From positions 1 through 7,065 of the forward strand of contig CAJMOO010000091.1 of NCBI GenBank assembly GCA_905215045.1: DNA of 7,065 nucleotides, in the 5' to 3' direction. The notes beneath the pieces were generated by a model, which saw only the letters and a list, made by a program, of their open reading frames with translations, had not been told where the DNA came from and did not search any database. Positions 1 through 5,528 of the stretch are shown piece by piece. The DNA comes from an uncultured bacterium (lineage in GTDB: Bacteria > Bacillota_A > Clostridia > Lachnospirales > Lachnospiraceae). The translations under genes and the position numbers were made by a program. Each line of letters begins with the position of its first letter. The stretch's first letter is position 1.

Positions 1-850
1 GGCTTCCACCTTCATTTGCAAAATGTTCTGCGATCTTCATCATATATCTTCTCATGATGATCGTTAATTCTTCATGAGGGCATTTCTCGTAGATTGCTAA
101 CTGAATGTCTGTAAAGTTTACGACATGCAGATTGATCGGTCCTGCATATTTTGCTACGATCTTCGCAAGATCTACAACTTTCTGTTTTGCTCTCTCACTT
201 GTGTATGGTGGTGCATGGAAATATGTTGCATCAATGTGTACTCCACGTTTTGCGATCATATATCCAGCAACAGGGCTGTCGATTCCTCCGGATAATAAAA
301 GCATTGCTTTTCCATTTGTTCCAACTGGCATTCCACCTGGTCCTTTGATCTCCTGAGAATAGATATAGATATATTTTCTCACTTCGATATTGACCATAAC
401 CTGTGGATGGTGTACGTCTACTTTGATTCCTTCAAATGCATCTAATAACTGTCCACCAATTTCCATGTTGATCGCCATGGAATCGAGAGGGAATTGTTTA
501 TCTCCTCTTCTTGCATGCACTTTGAATGTAAAGTCTTTGACTGGATACTGTTCATCAATAAATTTGATGACTGTCTCTGTCAGATGTTCCATATCTTTGT
601 TTTCTTCAATGACCATTGGGCAGATTCCAACGATACCAAAGACTCTCTGTAATGCTTCTACTGCTTCATCGTAGTCGAAATCATCCTGTGCTTCGACAAA
701 CATACGTCCGGATTCTTTTCTTACTTTAAAATCCCCGACTGATGCCATTGCATGGCGGATCTGTTTCATTAATGCGTCTTCAAACATATAACGGTTCTTA
801 CCTTTGATGGCAATCTCACCGTATTTGATCAAAAATGCGGTTACTTTCAT
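1..850 (-). CDS. thiI: tRNA 4-thiouridine synthase ThiI, N-terminal 283 residues (partial at left edge)
   Basis: ThiI adenylates U8 of tRNA and transfers persulfide sulfur to it, giving 4-thiouridine; in many bacteria it also feeds thiazole synthesis. Translating the minus strand from the ATG at 850 gives an uninterrupted frame to the window edge. Residues 1-60 match the N-terminal ferredoxin-like part (LIKYGEIAIKGKNR near the start). About 60-165 is the THUMP RNA-binding domain. The PP-loop ATP-pyrophosphatase motif SGGIDSP is at 187-193, followed by the family-typical DATYFHAPPYTSERA, and MRRYM at 266-270. The usual length is about 390 residues, so the C-terminus is outside the window, and whether it carries a rhodanese domain cannot be seen. 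An AAGGAG ribosome binding site lies 7 bases before the ATG. It is the last gene of the operon visible here, 57 bases after nifS with no terminator between, which fits sulfur hand-over from that desulfurase. Confidence 0.95.
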   Translation of the reverse strand, partial: MKVTAFLIKYGEIAIKGKNRYMFEDALMKQIRHAMASVGDFKVRKESGRMFVEAQDDFDYDEAVEALQRVFGIVGICPMVIEENKDMEHLTETVIKFIDEQYPVKDFTFKVHARRGDKQFPLDSMAINMEIGGQLLDAFEGIKVDVHHPQVMVNIEVRKYIYIYSQEIKGPGGMPVGTNGKAMLLLSGGIDSPVAGYMIAKRGVHIDATYFHAPPYTSERAKQKVVDLAKIVAKYAGPINLHVVNFTDIQLAIYEKCPHEELTIIMRRYMMKIAEHFANEGGS

Positions 851-907
851 ATTATTCTCCTTTATTTTCTTTATCAATCTTGTTTTTCTGTACTTTATTT
901 TTATATT

Positions 908-2050
908 TTATTTTCTTACAAATCTTCGAAGCATTGGCACTAATTCTTTTAATGCATCGATTGTCTGGTCAACTTCTTCTTTTGTATTCTCGATGGAAAA
1001 GCTGAATCTTAATGTTCCATCTTTGAATTCATCACTTAATGCGATCGCATTTAATGTTCCGCTGACTGCCTGCTTTTTGTTAGATGAACATGCTGATCCT
1101 GAAGATACATAAATTTCTCTATCTTCCAAGGCATGTAATAATACTTCACTTCTTAACTTCTTAAAGCTGATACTTGCCACATGTGGTGCTTTTCCGGAAT
1201 TATCTTTGATATCTTCGATCTCTTTGATTCTTTCCTGAAAATATTCTTTTACTTCTCGAATCTTCTCAGCATTCTCATAGTTTTTACCGATCATTTTCTC
1301 ACATGCAACAGCTAATCCTACGATTCCCGGTACATTTTCAGTTCCAGAACGCATTCCTTTCTGCTGTCCGCCTCCAAAAATGATCGGAGAAATCTTTGTT
1401 CCTTCTTTGATATATAAAAATCCGATTCCTTTTGGTCCATGAATCTTATGACCGCTTGTGGACAATAAATCGATTCCCATATTCTTTGGAATGATCGGAA
1501 GTTTTCCGTATGCCTGAATCGCATCTACATGAAAGATCGTATTCGGATTCTTTACTTTGATGATCTTTGCGATCTCTTCAACTGGTTCAATTGTTCCAAT
1601 CTCATTATTGACCATCATACAGGATACAAGGATCGTGTCTTCTCTGATGCTTTCTTCTAACTGCTTAAGATCAACGATCCCTTCTGCATCAACATCTAAA
1701 TATGTTACTTCATATCCTTTTTCTTCCAGATGATACATTGGTTCATATACCGATGCATGTTCTACCTTTGTTGTAATGATATGCTTTCCTTTGCGGCGGT
1801 TTGCCATCGCTGTTCCAATGATCGCTGTATTATTGGATTCTGTTCCTCCAGAGGTAAATAAAATCTCTTTTGGTTTTGCTCTTAGTGTTTTGGCAATTAA
1901 TTCTTGTGCAGCTTTTACTTTATTCTCTGCTTCAATCCCTTTCATGTGTTTTGCAGATGGATTTCCATATGTGACCTGCATTGCATCCTGCATTGCTTCT
2001 ACAACTTCTGGAAATACGCAGGTTGTCGCTGCATTATCAAAATAAATCAT
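908..2050 (-). CDS. nifS: PLP-dependent cysteine desulfurase, NifS/IscS family
   Basis: This enzyme removes sulfur from L-cysteine, leaving alanine and an enzyme persulfide that is passed to acceptors. The 380-residue length is normal for the family. Visible landmarks are YFDNAATT at 3-10, SGGTESNN at 67-74, the PLP-stacking His98 (VEHAS), NNEIG at 148-152, the cofactor Asp176 and Gln179 (HVDAIQA), the Schiff-base Lys202 (SGHKIHGPKG), RSGTENV at 234-240 and the catalytic Cys321 in SSGSACSS. A strong AGGAG site 8 bases before the ATG overlaps the end of rsmE (13-base gap), so the two are co-transcribed and possibly translationally coupled. Because thiI follows directly, the likeliest partner is ThiI, as with the NifZ–ThiI pair of Bacillus subtilis, rather than a dedicated Fe-S assembly scaffold. 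No iscU, sufU or iscA-like gene is present in the window. A more general desulfurase role is possible. Confidence 0.95.
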   Translation of the reverse strand: MIYFDNAATTCVFPEVVEAMQDAMQVTYGNPSAKHMKGIEAENKVKAAQELIAKTLRAKPKEILFTSGGTESNNTAIIGTAMANRRKGKHIITTKVEHASVYEPMYHLEEKGYEVTYLDVDAEGIVDLKQLEESIREDTILVSCMMVNNEIGTIEPVEEIAKIIKVKNPNTIFHVDAIQAYGKLPIIPKNMGIDLLSTSGHKIHGPKGIGFLYIKEGTKISPIIFGGGQQKGMRSGTENVPGIVGLAVACEKMIGKNYENAEKIREVKEYFQERIKEIEDIKDNSGKAPHVASISFKKLRSEVLLHALEDREIYVSSGSACSSNKKQAVSGTLNAIALSDEFKDGTLRFSFSIENTKEEVDQTIDALKELVPMLRRFVRK

Positions 2051-2063
2051 GTCACTTTCTCCT

Positions 2064-2801
2064 CTATTCTTCTATCGTAAACATTAAAATAGATAAAACT
2101 GTCATTCCTGCTGTCTCAGTTCTTAAGATACGTTTTCCAAGGCTCATTGTCTGGCCGCCTGCGGCCTTGAGCTGTTCGATCTCTTCTTTTTCAAACCCGC
2201 CTTCCGGCCCGATAATGATTCCAATGGACTTCTTTCCTTTCGCCTTGCTGATCAGCTCTTTGGATGCCTGCATTCCTTTTGCTTCTTCATATGGAACAAG
2301 CATTAATTCGATATCTTTTACTTCTTCTAAAATCTCTTTAAAGCTTCTTACTTCACGAACTTCTGGAATGATCCCTCGTTTTGCCTGTTTGGCTGCGCTT
2401 AGTGCGATCGTATTCCATCGGCTTACTTTCTTTGCCGCTTTCTTGGCATCAAGTTTTACAACACAGCGCTTCATAGCGGTCGGAACAATCTCTGTCACAC
2501 CTAATTCTACGGCTTTCTGGATGATCATCTCCATCTTATCACCTTTTGGAAGCCCCTGATACAGTGTAATCTTTGCCGGAAGTTCTGTTTCCATTCCGTG
2601 GACATCTTCAATCTTCGCAAGGATCGAATCTTGCGTCCATTCACTAAGGCTACATTCATATTCCAAGTCTGATCCATTGCTTAAATAGACCTTATCTCCT
2701 GTTTTCATACGGAGAACATTCTTAATATGATTCACATCACTTCCCATGATCTCAATCATTCCATCATGAATCTGTTCTTCTTTTATAAAAAATCGGTACA
2801 T
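2064..2801 (-). CDS. rsmE: 16S rRNA (uracil(1498)-N3)-methyltransferase RsmE
   Basis: RsmE methylates N3 of U1498 in helix 44 of 16S rRNA, in the assembled 30S subunit, using S-adenosylmethionine. The protein has 245 residues, the usual length. Residues 1-70 form the PUA-like RNA-binding domain (start MYRFFIKEE, then DVNHIKNVLRMKTGD). The rest is a SPOUT trefoil-knot domain with KGDKMEMIIQKAVELGV at 86-102, the RWNTIALSAAKQAKR segment at 128-142, the SAM-binding IGPEGGF at 197-203 and the knot motif LGKRILRTETA at 221-231. The start lies only 3 bases after the prmA stop, and a GAGG ribosome binding site sits inside the end of prmA, so the genes are probably translationally coupled. The stop is TAG, and the downstream nifS ribosome binding site begins right after it. 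The prmA–rsmE order is widely conserved in Firmicutes. Confidence 0.95.
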   Translation of the reverse strand: MYRFFIKEEQIHDGMIEIMGSDVNHIKNVLRMKTGDKVYLSNGSDLEYECSLSEWTQDSILAKIEDVHGMETELPAKITLYQGLPKGDKMEMIIQKAVELGVTEIVPTAMKRCVVKLDAKKAAKKVSRWNTIALSAAKQAKRGIIPEVREVRSFKEILEEVKDIELMLVPYEEAKGMQASKELISKAKGKKSIGIIIGPEGGFEKEEIEQLKAAGGQTMSLGKRILRTETAGMTVLSILMFTIEE

Positions 2802-2804
2802 CTC

Positions 2805-3764
2805 TTACCTCATCTTCGCTGTCATGGAAACCCAGTCTTTCATTCTTCTTGTTTCGATGACATCAAATCCATATGCATTTAATTTGTCAGCAATTTCTTT
2901 TTCCTTTGTATCAATGATACCAGAAATAACGAATACACCGTCTTCTGTCAAGAACTGATCTACGATCTCGATCAGTGGAGAGATAACGTCTGCTAAAATA
3001 TTTGCCACAACAACTGGATAACATTTTGATCCCAGAGATGCTGCAAATTCTTTGTCATCTAAGACATTTCCCTGATAAACTTCAAACTGGTCTTTACTGA
3101 TATGGTTTACTTCAAAGTTTTCTTCGGATGCTGAAATTGCATGTGGATCGATATCTGTAAGAACTGCATGTCCTGCACCAAGTTTCAGTCCAATGATTGA
3201 CAGAATTCCACTTCCGCATCCGACATCTAAAATCTTTGTATCTTCTTTGATATATGGTTTCATTCCTTCAATACACAGTTTTGTTGTCTCGTGAGAACCA
3301 GTTCCAAATGCTGTTCCCGGATCGATCTCTACAACGATCGTATCTTCTGTCTGATCTTCTAATGTCTCCCATGTTGGTTTGATCACGATCTGTTCATCTA
3401 AGCGGATTGGTTTGAAAAACTTCTTCCAGTTATTCACCCAGTCTTCTTCTTTTGTCTTATCAAATGAAATTGTTCCAGCTCCGATGTCCATAAATCCACG
3501 AAGTCTTTCAAGCATTGTCTGAATCTGCATTGTAATGTTTTCTAAGTTCTCATTCTCATCAAAATAGCAGCTGATCTTTGCTTTGCCGTCATCTGGTGCG
3601 ATATCGTCTGGCAGAAGATCCACGTACATAACTTTCATCTCTTCTTCTGTCAATGACACATGATCTTCGACTTCCACACCTGTTGCACCAAGTTCTGTAA
3701 GTTCATAACTGATCATGTCTTCCGCTGATGTCAATGTATCAATTGTAATTTTGTTCCATCCCAT
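2805..3764 (-). CDS. prmA: Ribosomal protein L11 methyltransferase PrmA
   Basis: PrmA trimethylates lysines and the N-terminus of ribosomal protein L11 with S-adenosylmethionine. I place the start at 3764 (MGWNKITIDT), giving 319 residues, close to the family norm of about 310. The frame is open to an ATG at 3824, but that extension (MICYEFEIEN...) does not resemble the family and would begin at the predicted transcription start. An AAGGAA ribosome binding site at 3775-3780 serves the 3764 ATG. Residues 1-100 form the L11-recognition domain and 104-120 the linker (EEDWVNNWKKFFKPI). Then come the conserved DPGTAFGTGSHETT at 148-161, the class I SAM-binding motif LDVGCGSGILSI at 179-190, the acidic ribose-binding residue in TDID (203-206), and the catalytic-site motif VANILADV at 253-260. 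It is the first gene of the prmA–rsmE–nifS–thiI operon. Confidence 0.95.
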   Translation of the reverse strand: MGWNKITIDTLTSAEDMISYELTELGATGVEVEDHVSLTEEEMKVMYVDLLPDDIAPDDGKAKISCYFDENENLENITMQIQTMLERLRGFMDIGAGTISFDKTKEEDWVNNWKKFFKPIRLDEQIVIKPTWETLEDQTEDTIVVEIDPGTAFGTGSHETTKLCIEGMKPYIKEDTKILDVGCGSGILSIIGLKLGAGHAVLTDIDPHAISASEENFEVNHISKDQFEVYQGNVLDDKEFAASLGSKCYPVVVANILADVISPLIEIVDQFLTEDGVFVISGIIDTKEKEIADKLNAYGFDVIETRRMKDWVSMTAKMR

Positions 3765-3830
3765 GACACTGTATTTCCTTTCTTTTTGTATCTTATTTTC
3801 TATTTCGAATTCATAACATATCAATTAATT

Positions 3831-3859
3831 AGTGTATCATAGAAAAGTGTGAAATACAA
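3831..3859 (-). promoter_or_regulatory. Predicted sigma-A promoter of the prmA–rsmE–nifS–thiI operon
   Basis: On the minus strand, TTGTAT (3854-3859) and TACACT (3831-3836) are separated by 17 bases. The -10 is preceded by TG one base upstream (TGATACACT), an extended -10 that would offset the weak -35. The predicted start is near 3824, giving a leader of about 60 bases. The promoter lies just downstream of the terminator of the upstream iron-sulfur gene, so the operon is probably independent of it. No CIRCE element is visible. Confidence 0.55.
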
Positions 3860-3860
3860 G

Positions 3861-3898
3861 AAAAAAGAGAATCCCCTCTTTCTTAAAGAATTCTCTTT
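3861..3898 (-). terminator. Rho-independent terminator of the iron-sulfur protein gene
   Basis: AAAGAGAAT (3864-3872) and ATTCTCTTT (3890-3898) form a 9-bp stem with a 17-base loop. Read on the minus strand the stem runs into TTTTTT, about 40 bases after the stop codon at 3940. The stem is AU-rich and the loop long, so strength may be moderate. It ends transcription just before the prmA promoter. Confidence 0.65.
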
Positions 3899-3939
3899 CC
3901 TGATCTTCACTCATTGACTGTGTTTGTTTTTCAGTAATC

Positions 3940-4671
3940 TTATGCTTCTAAAATCTTTCCATCCACAGAAATCGTATGCACCTGCCATGGAAGGAATTTA
4001 CCTGAATCCTTGATTGCTTTCTTTGCTGCATTTTCCAGTCCTCCGCAGCAAGGAACTTCCATTCTTACGATCGTTACACTCTTAATATCATTATTGGCAA
4101 TGATCTGTGTCAGTTTCTCACTGTAATCTCCTTCATCCAGTTTCGGACAACCGATCAATGTCACTCTGTTTTTAATAAATTCCTGATGGAAATTTCCATA
4201 AGCATACGCTGTACAGTCTGCTGCGATCAAAAGATTGGCATCTTTAAAATATGGTGCATTGACTGGTACAAGTTTGATCTGAACCGGCCACTGGGATAAC
4301 TGGGAAGATACTGGTACTGCCTGTCCTTCCTGCTTCTCTTCCATCTTATGATTCATCATTTTCATCCTTGTTCCAGGACATCCATGAAATACTGGTTTCT
4401 CTTCTGTTTTATCTTTCGCTGCCATCTCAGCTTTCTTCTTCATGTTAGCTTCTACTGCCTCTCTGTCATAAGCGGCTGCCTCACGTTCCACAAAGCTGAT
4501 CGCTCCTGTTGGACAGTTTGGCAGACAGTCTCCTAATCCATCACAGTAATCATCTCTTAATAACTTCGCTTTTCCGTCAACCATTCCGATTGCATCTTCG
4601 TGGCACGCATCAGCACAAAGCCCACATCCATTACATTTATCTTCATCAATTTCAATAATTCTACGAATCAT
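3940..4671 (-). CDS. 4Fe-4S ferredoxin-domain protein with Cys-containing C-terminal domain
   Basis: A 243-residue soluble iron-sulfur protein, probably a cytoplasmic electron carrier or redox-linked accessory protein; the exact partner is unknown. Residues 8-60 are a ferredoxin domain. The first motif is canonical, CNGCGLCADAC (Cys13, 16, 19, 23). The second is CDGLGDCLPNCP (Cys43, 49, 53), with Leu46 where the middle Cys normally sits, so the second cluster has only three obvious Cys ligands. A charged Ala/Lys/Glu linker (60-92) leads to HGCPG (Cys98), and a C-terminal domain has ADCTAYAYGNFH (Cys153), IGCPKLD (Cys175) and VPCCGGL (Cys208-209), which may bind another metal or cluster or form redox thiols. 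I recognise this as a family common in anaerobic Clostridia, but its biochemistry is not known to me. No signal peptide or membrane segment. The AAGGAG site fixes the start. It is monocistronic, with its own promoter, dyad operator and terminator. Confidence 0.85.
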   Translation of the reverse strand: MIRRIIEIDEDKCNGCGLCADACHEDAIGMVDGKAKLLRDDYCDGLGDCLPNCPTGAISFVEREAAAYDREAVEANMKKKAEMAAKDKTEEKPVFHGCPGTRMKMMNHKMEEKQEGQAVPVSSQLSQWPVQIKLVPVNAPYFKDANLLIAADCTAYAYGNFHQEFIKNRVTLIGCPKLDEGDYSEKLTQIIANNDIKSVTIVRMEVPCCGGLENAAKKAIKDSGKFLPWQVHTISVDGKILEA

Positions 4672-4715
4672 ATCTATTCTCCTTTTCTTGATCTCATATC
4701 CTTTACTGTATCGTC

Positions 4716-4721
4716 AGTATA
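4716..4721 (-). promoter_or_regulatory. Predicted -10 element of the iron-sulfur gene promoter
   Basis: TATACT on the minus strand matches the consensus at 5 of 6 bases, giving a predicted start near 4709 and a leader of about 38 bases before the ATG at 4671. With 16-18 base spacers the -35 region reads GGACTT, CGGACT or ACGGAC, a poor match to TTGACA. A promoter with a good -10 and poor -35 is typical of activator dependence, consistent with the palindrome just upstream. Confidence 0.5.
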
Positions 4722-4742
4722 ATCGATGAGTTGGAGAAAGTC

Positions 4743-4758
4743 CGTTGTTTTTACAACG
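4743..4758. promoter_or_regulatory. Palindromic operator, probable Crp/Fnr-family activator site
   Basis: CGTTGT (4743-4748) and ACAACG (4753-4758) are a perfect 6-bp inverted repeat around TTTT. The centre, 4750.5, falls at -41.5 from the start predicted from the TATACT box, exactly the position used by class II Crp/Fnr-type activators, which overlap and replace the -35. The sequence is visible; regulator identity is inference. The 4-base spacer suits a Crp/Fnr-type dimer, and redox or nitrosative-stress members such as HcpR are candidates because they control ferredoxin-like genes in anaerobes. Confidence 0.5.
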
Positions 4759-4846
4759 TTTTTATATTTTTTTGAAAATATTTATCACTTTTTATTTCTT
4801 ATGTACAAATACATGAAACACTAGAAATGAAACTATCTATATAACG

Positions 4847-4879
4847 AAAAAACAGAAGGCACTCCATAAACCTTCTGTT
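4847..4879 (-). terminator. Rho-independent terminator of the 92-aa gene
   Basis: AACAGAAGG (4851-4859) and CCTTCTGTT (4871-4879) form a perfect 9-bp stem with an 11-base loop. On the minus strand the stem runs into a tract of six Ts. It lies about 52 bases past the stop of the 92-residue gene (4931), insulating the iron-sulfur gene from it. Confidence 0.8.
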
Positions 4880-4930
4880 CTTTCTGTTGTTTATTATTCG
4901 AATATGCCAACAAAGACATGTTCTTCCTGA

Positions 4931-5209
4931 CTATCCGACGAAACAACACTCCATATTCTCTTCGTAAAATCGGTTATACATCTGCCGCATCAAAGGAATC
5001 AATTTATAAAGCGGTTCCGTCTTACGATGATTGACTTCGTCTTTGATCATCTCTTTGATGATCGCTTCCTTCGTCTCTTTTAGAGTACCATATACTCCGA
5101 CTCTTTCCAATACCTTTTTGCATTTTTCCTGATTCTTTTTACTTTTTAATAATACAAAATCTCCATAACATTTTTTTATATAATAATTATCTTTCATTCT
5201 CATCAACAT
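4931..5209 (-). CDS. Hypothetical lysine-rich 92-aa protein
   Basis: I do not recognise this protein. It begins MLMRMKDNYYIKKCYG and ends with ENMECCFVG. It is strongly charged (many Lys and Glu) and soluble-looking, with no signal peptide or membrane segment. The middle, from about residue 24 to 60 (KKNQEKCKKVLERVGVY then KETKEAIIKEMIKDEV), is probably helical. There are four cysteines: Cys15, Cys30 and a CysCys pair close to the C-terminus. The gene is credible because AAAGGAG lies 7 bases before the ATG at 5209, a consensus TATAAT lies upstream and a good terminator follows; ATGs at 5203 and 5197 are also in frame but less well placed. It is transcribed alone, divergently from the HAD phosphatase gene. 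Basic charge would allow nucleic-acid binding, but nothing proves it. It could be a lineage-specific regulator or housekeeping protein. Confidence 0.7.
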   Translation of the reverse strand: MLMRMKDNYYIKKCYGDFVLLKSKKNQEKCKKVLERVGVYGTLKETKEAIIKEMIKDEVNHRKTEPLYKLIPLMRQMYNRFYEENMECCFVG

Positions 5210-5241
5210 AATGTTCTCCTTTCCACATACTGTGCCTGAAA

Positions 5242-5261
5242 TCTTTGTACCAATACAAAGA
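5242..5261. repeat. Perfect 8-bp inverted repeat in the leader of the 92-aa gene
   Basis: TCTTTGTA (5242-5249) and TACAAAGA (5254-5261) flank CCAA. The dyad is centred at about +26 of the predicted transcript for the 92-aa gene and 32 bases before its start codon. It could be an RNA hairpin in the leader, or an operator half of a pair with the TTGTATACAA palindrome upstream, since both use TTGTA/TACAA half-sites. No T-run follows on the minus strand, so it is not a terminator. Confidence 0.6.
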
Positions 5262-5283
5262 CCTGCTTGAACGGATCATTGTC

Positions 5284-5289
5284 ATTATA
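5284..5289 (-). promoter_or_regulatory. Consensus -10 element for the 92-aa gene
   Basis: TATAAT on the minus strand, 75 bases before the ATG at 5209; predicted start near 5277. There is no good -35 at 16-18 bases; the region reads roughly AACAAAC. A TTGCAA lies upstream but 22 bases away. The promoter is therefore either weak or activator-dependent. Confidence 0.5.
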
Positions 5290-5295
5290 TGCCTT

Positions 5296-5305
5296 TTGTA
5301 TACAA
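5296..5305. promoter_or_regulatory. Palindrome TTGTATACAA between -35 and -10, probable operator
   Basis: A perfect 10-bp palindrome centred at 5300.5, about -24 relative to the predicted start of the 92-aa gene. That is between the -35 and -10 regions, where a bound protein would block RNA polymerase. The sequence resembles the core of GntR-type operators (the B. subtilis gluconate operator has an ACTTGTATACAAGT core). The regulator is unknown, and no regulator gene is in the window. Confidence 0.45.
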
Positions 5306-5326
5306 GGTTTGTTGCAAAAAGGTTAC

Positions 5327-5394
5327 TTTTTTATAAATTTTTTCTTAATTTTTAATATATAAATTTATATTTATTTTTTATTAATATTTTTATA
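5327..5394. other. Extremely AT-rich tract in the divergent intergenic region
   Basis: In these 68 bases the only non-A/T base is the C at 5344. It has runs of T and A (for example seven Ts at 5337-5343) and TTAATATATAAATTTATAT-like alternation, so intrinsic curvature or easy melting is likely. It lies between the predicted promoters of the 92-aa gene and the HAD gene and contains no plausible reading frame. With the three dyads it makes up most of the 319-bp gene-free region 5210-5528. Confidence 0.7.
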
Positions 5395-5399
5395 CTGTA

Positions 5400-5413
5400 T
5401 GCTGTATACAGCA
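5400..5413. promoter_or_regulatory. Perfect 14-bp palindrome TGCTGTATACAGCA upstream of the HAD promoter
   Basis: A 14-base perfect palindrome centred at 5406.5. It shares the TGTATACA core with the palindrome at 5296-5305; the two centres are 106 bp apart, about ten helical turns. Relative to the HAD gene start predicted from the TATAAT at 5456-5461 it is centred at -61.5, a possible upstream-activator position, or it could pair with the other palindrome in a looped repressor complex. Function is inferred. Confidence 0.5.
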
Positions 5414-5431
5414 ATTGACGTATTTTGACAC

Positions 5432-5461
5432 TTTACAACCATTATGAATTACAGTTATAAT
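5432..5461 (+). promoter_or_regulatory. Predicted sigma-A promoter of the HAD phosphatase gene
   Basis: TTTACA (5432-5437) and TATAAT (5456-5461) are separated by 18 bases; the -10 is perfect and the -35 matches 5 of 6. The predicted start is near 5468, giving a 61-base leader. TTGACG (5415-5420) and a perfect TTGACA (5425-5430) also occur just upstream but lack a -10 at suitable spacing. Confidence 0.6.
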
Positions 5462-5487
5462 ATTTGAAGTTATTTTTATATTACAAT

Positions 5488-5505
5488 GCATGGATTTTTC
5501 CATGC
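5488..5505 (+). promoter_or_regulatory. Hairpin in the 5' leader of the HAD gene
   Basis: GCATGGA (5488-5494) and TCCATGC (5499-5505) form a perfect 7-bp stem with a TTTT loop, ending 10 bases before the AAAGGA ribosome binding site. It lacks a following T-run, so it is not a terminator. A role in mRNA stability or in tuning translation is plausible. The ATG at 5490 inside the stem is in frame with the HAD gene but has no ribosome binding site. Confidence 0.5.
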
Positions 5506-5528
5506 TACTAAAAAGAAAGGATTTTATC

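Noticed and set aside
105..674. Several plus-strand frames opposite thiI
   Set aside because: The minus strand holds an uninterrupted ThiI frame with PP-loop and THUMP features; these are shadows.
1981..2559. 192-codon plus-strand open frame opposite rsmE
   Set aside because: It runs antisense to a complete, motif-rich rsmE and the nifS start, and has no family resemblance; it is a by-product of the codon use of the real gene.
3765..3860. Heat-shock CIRCE operator before prmA
   Set aside because: No TTAGCACTC-N9-GAGTGCTAA-like inverted repeat is present here or elsewhere in the window.
5210..5528. Possible small RNA or riboswitch in the 319-bp divergent region
   Set aside because: The dyads are short and lie around promoters. 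I see no conserved aptamer core and no terminator within the region on either strand, so operators explain them better.
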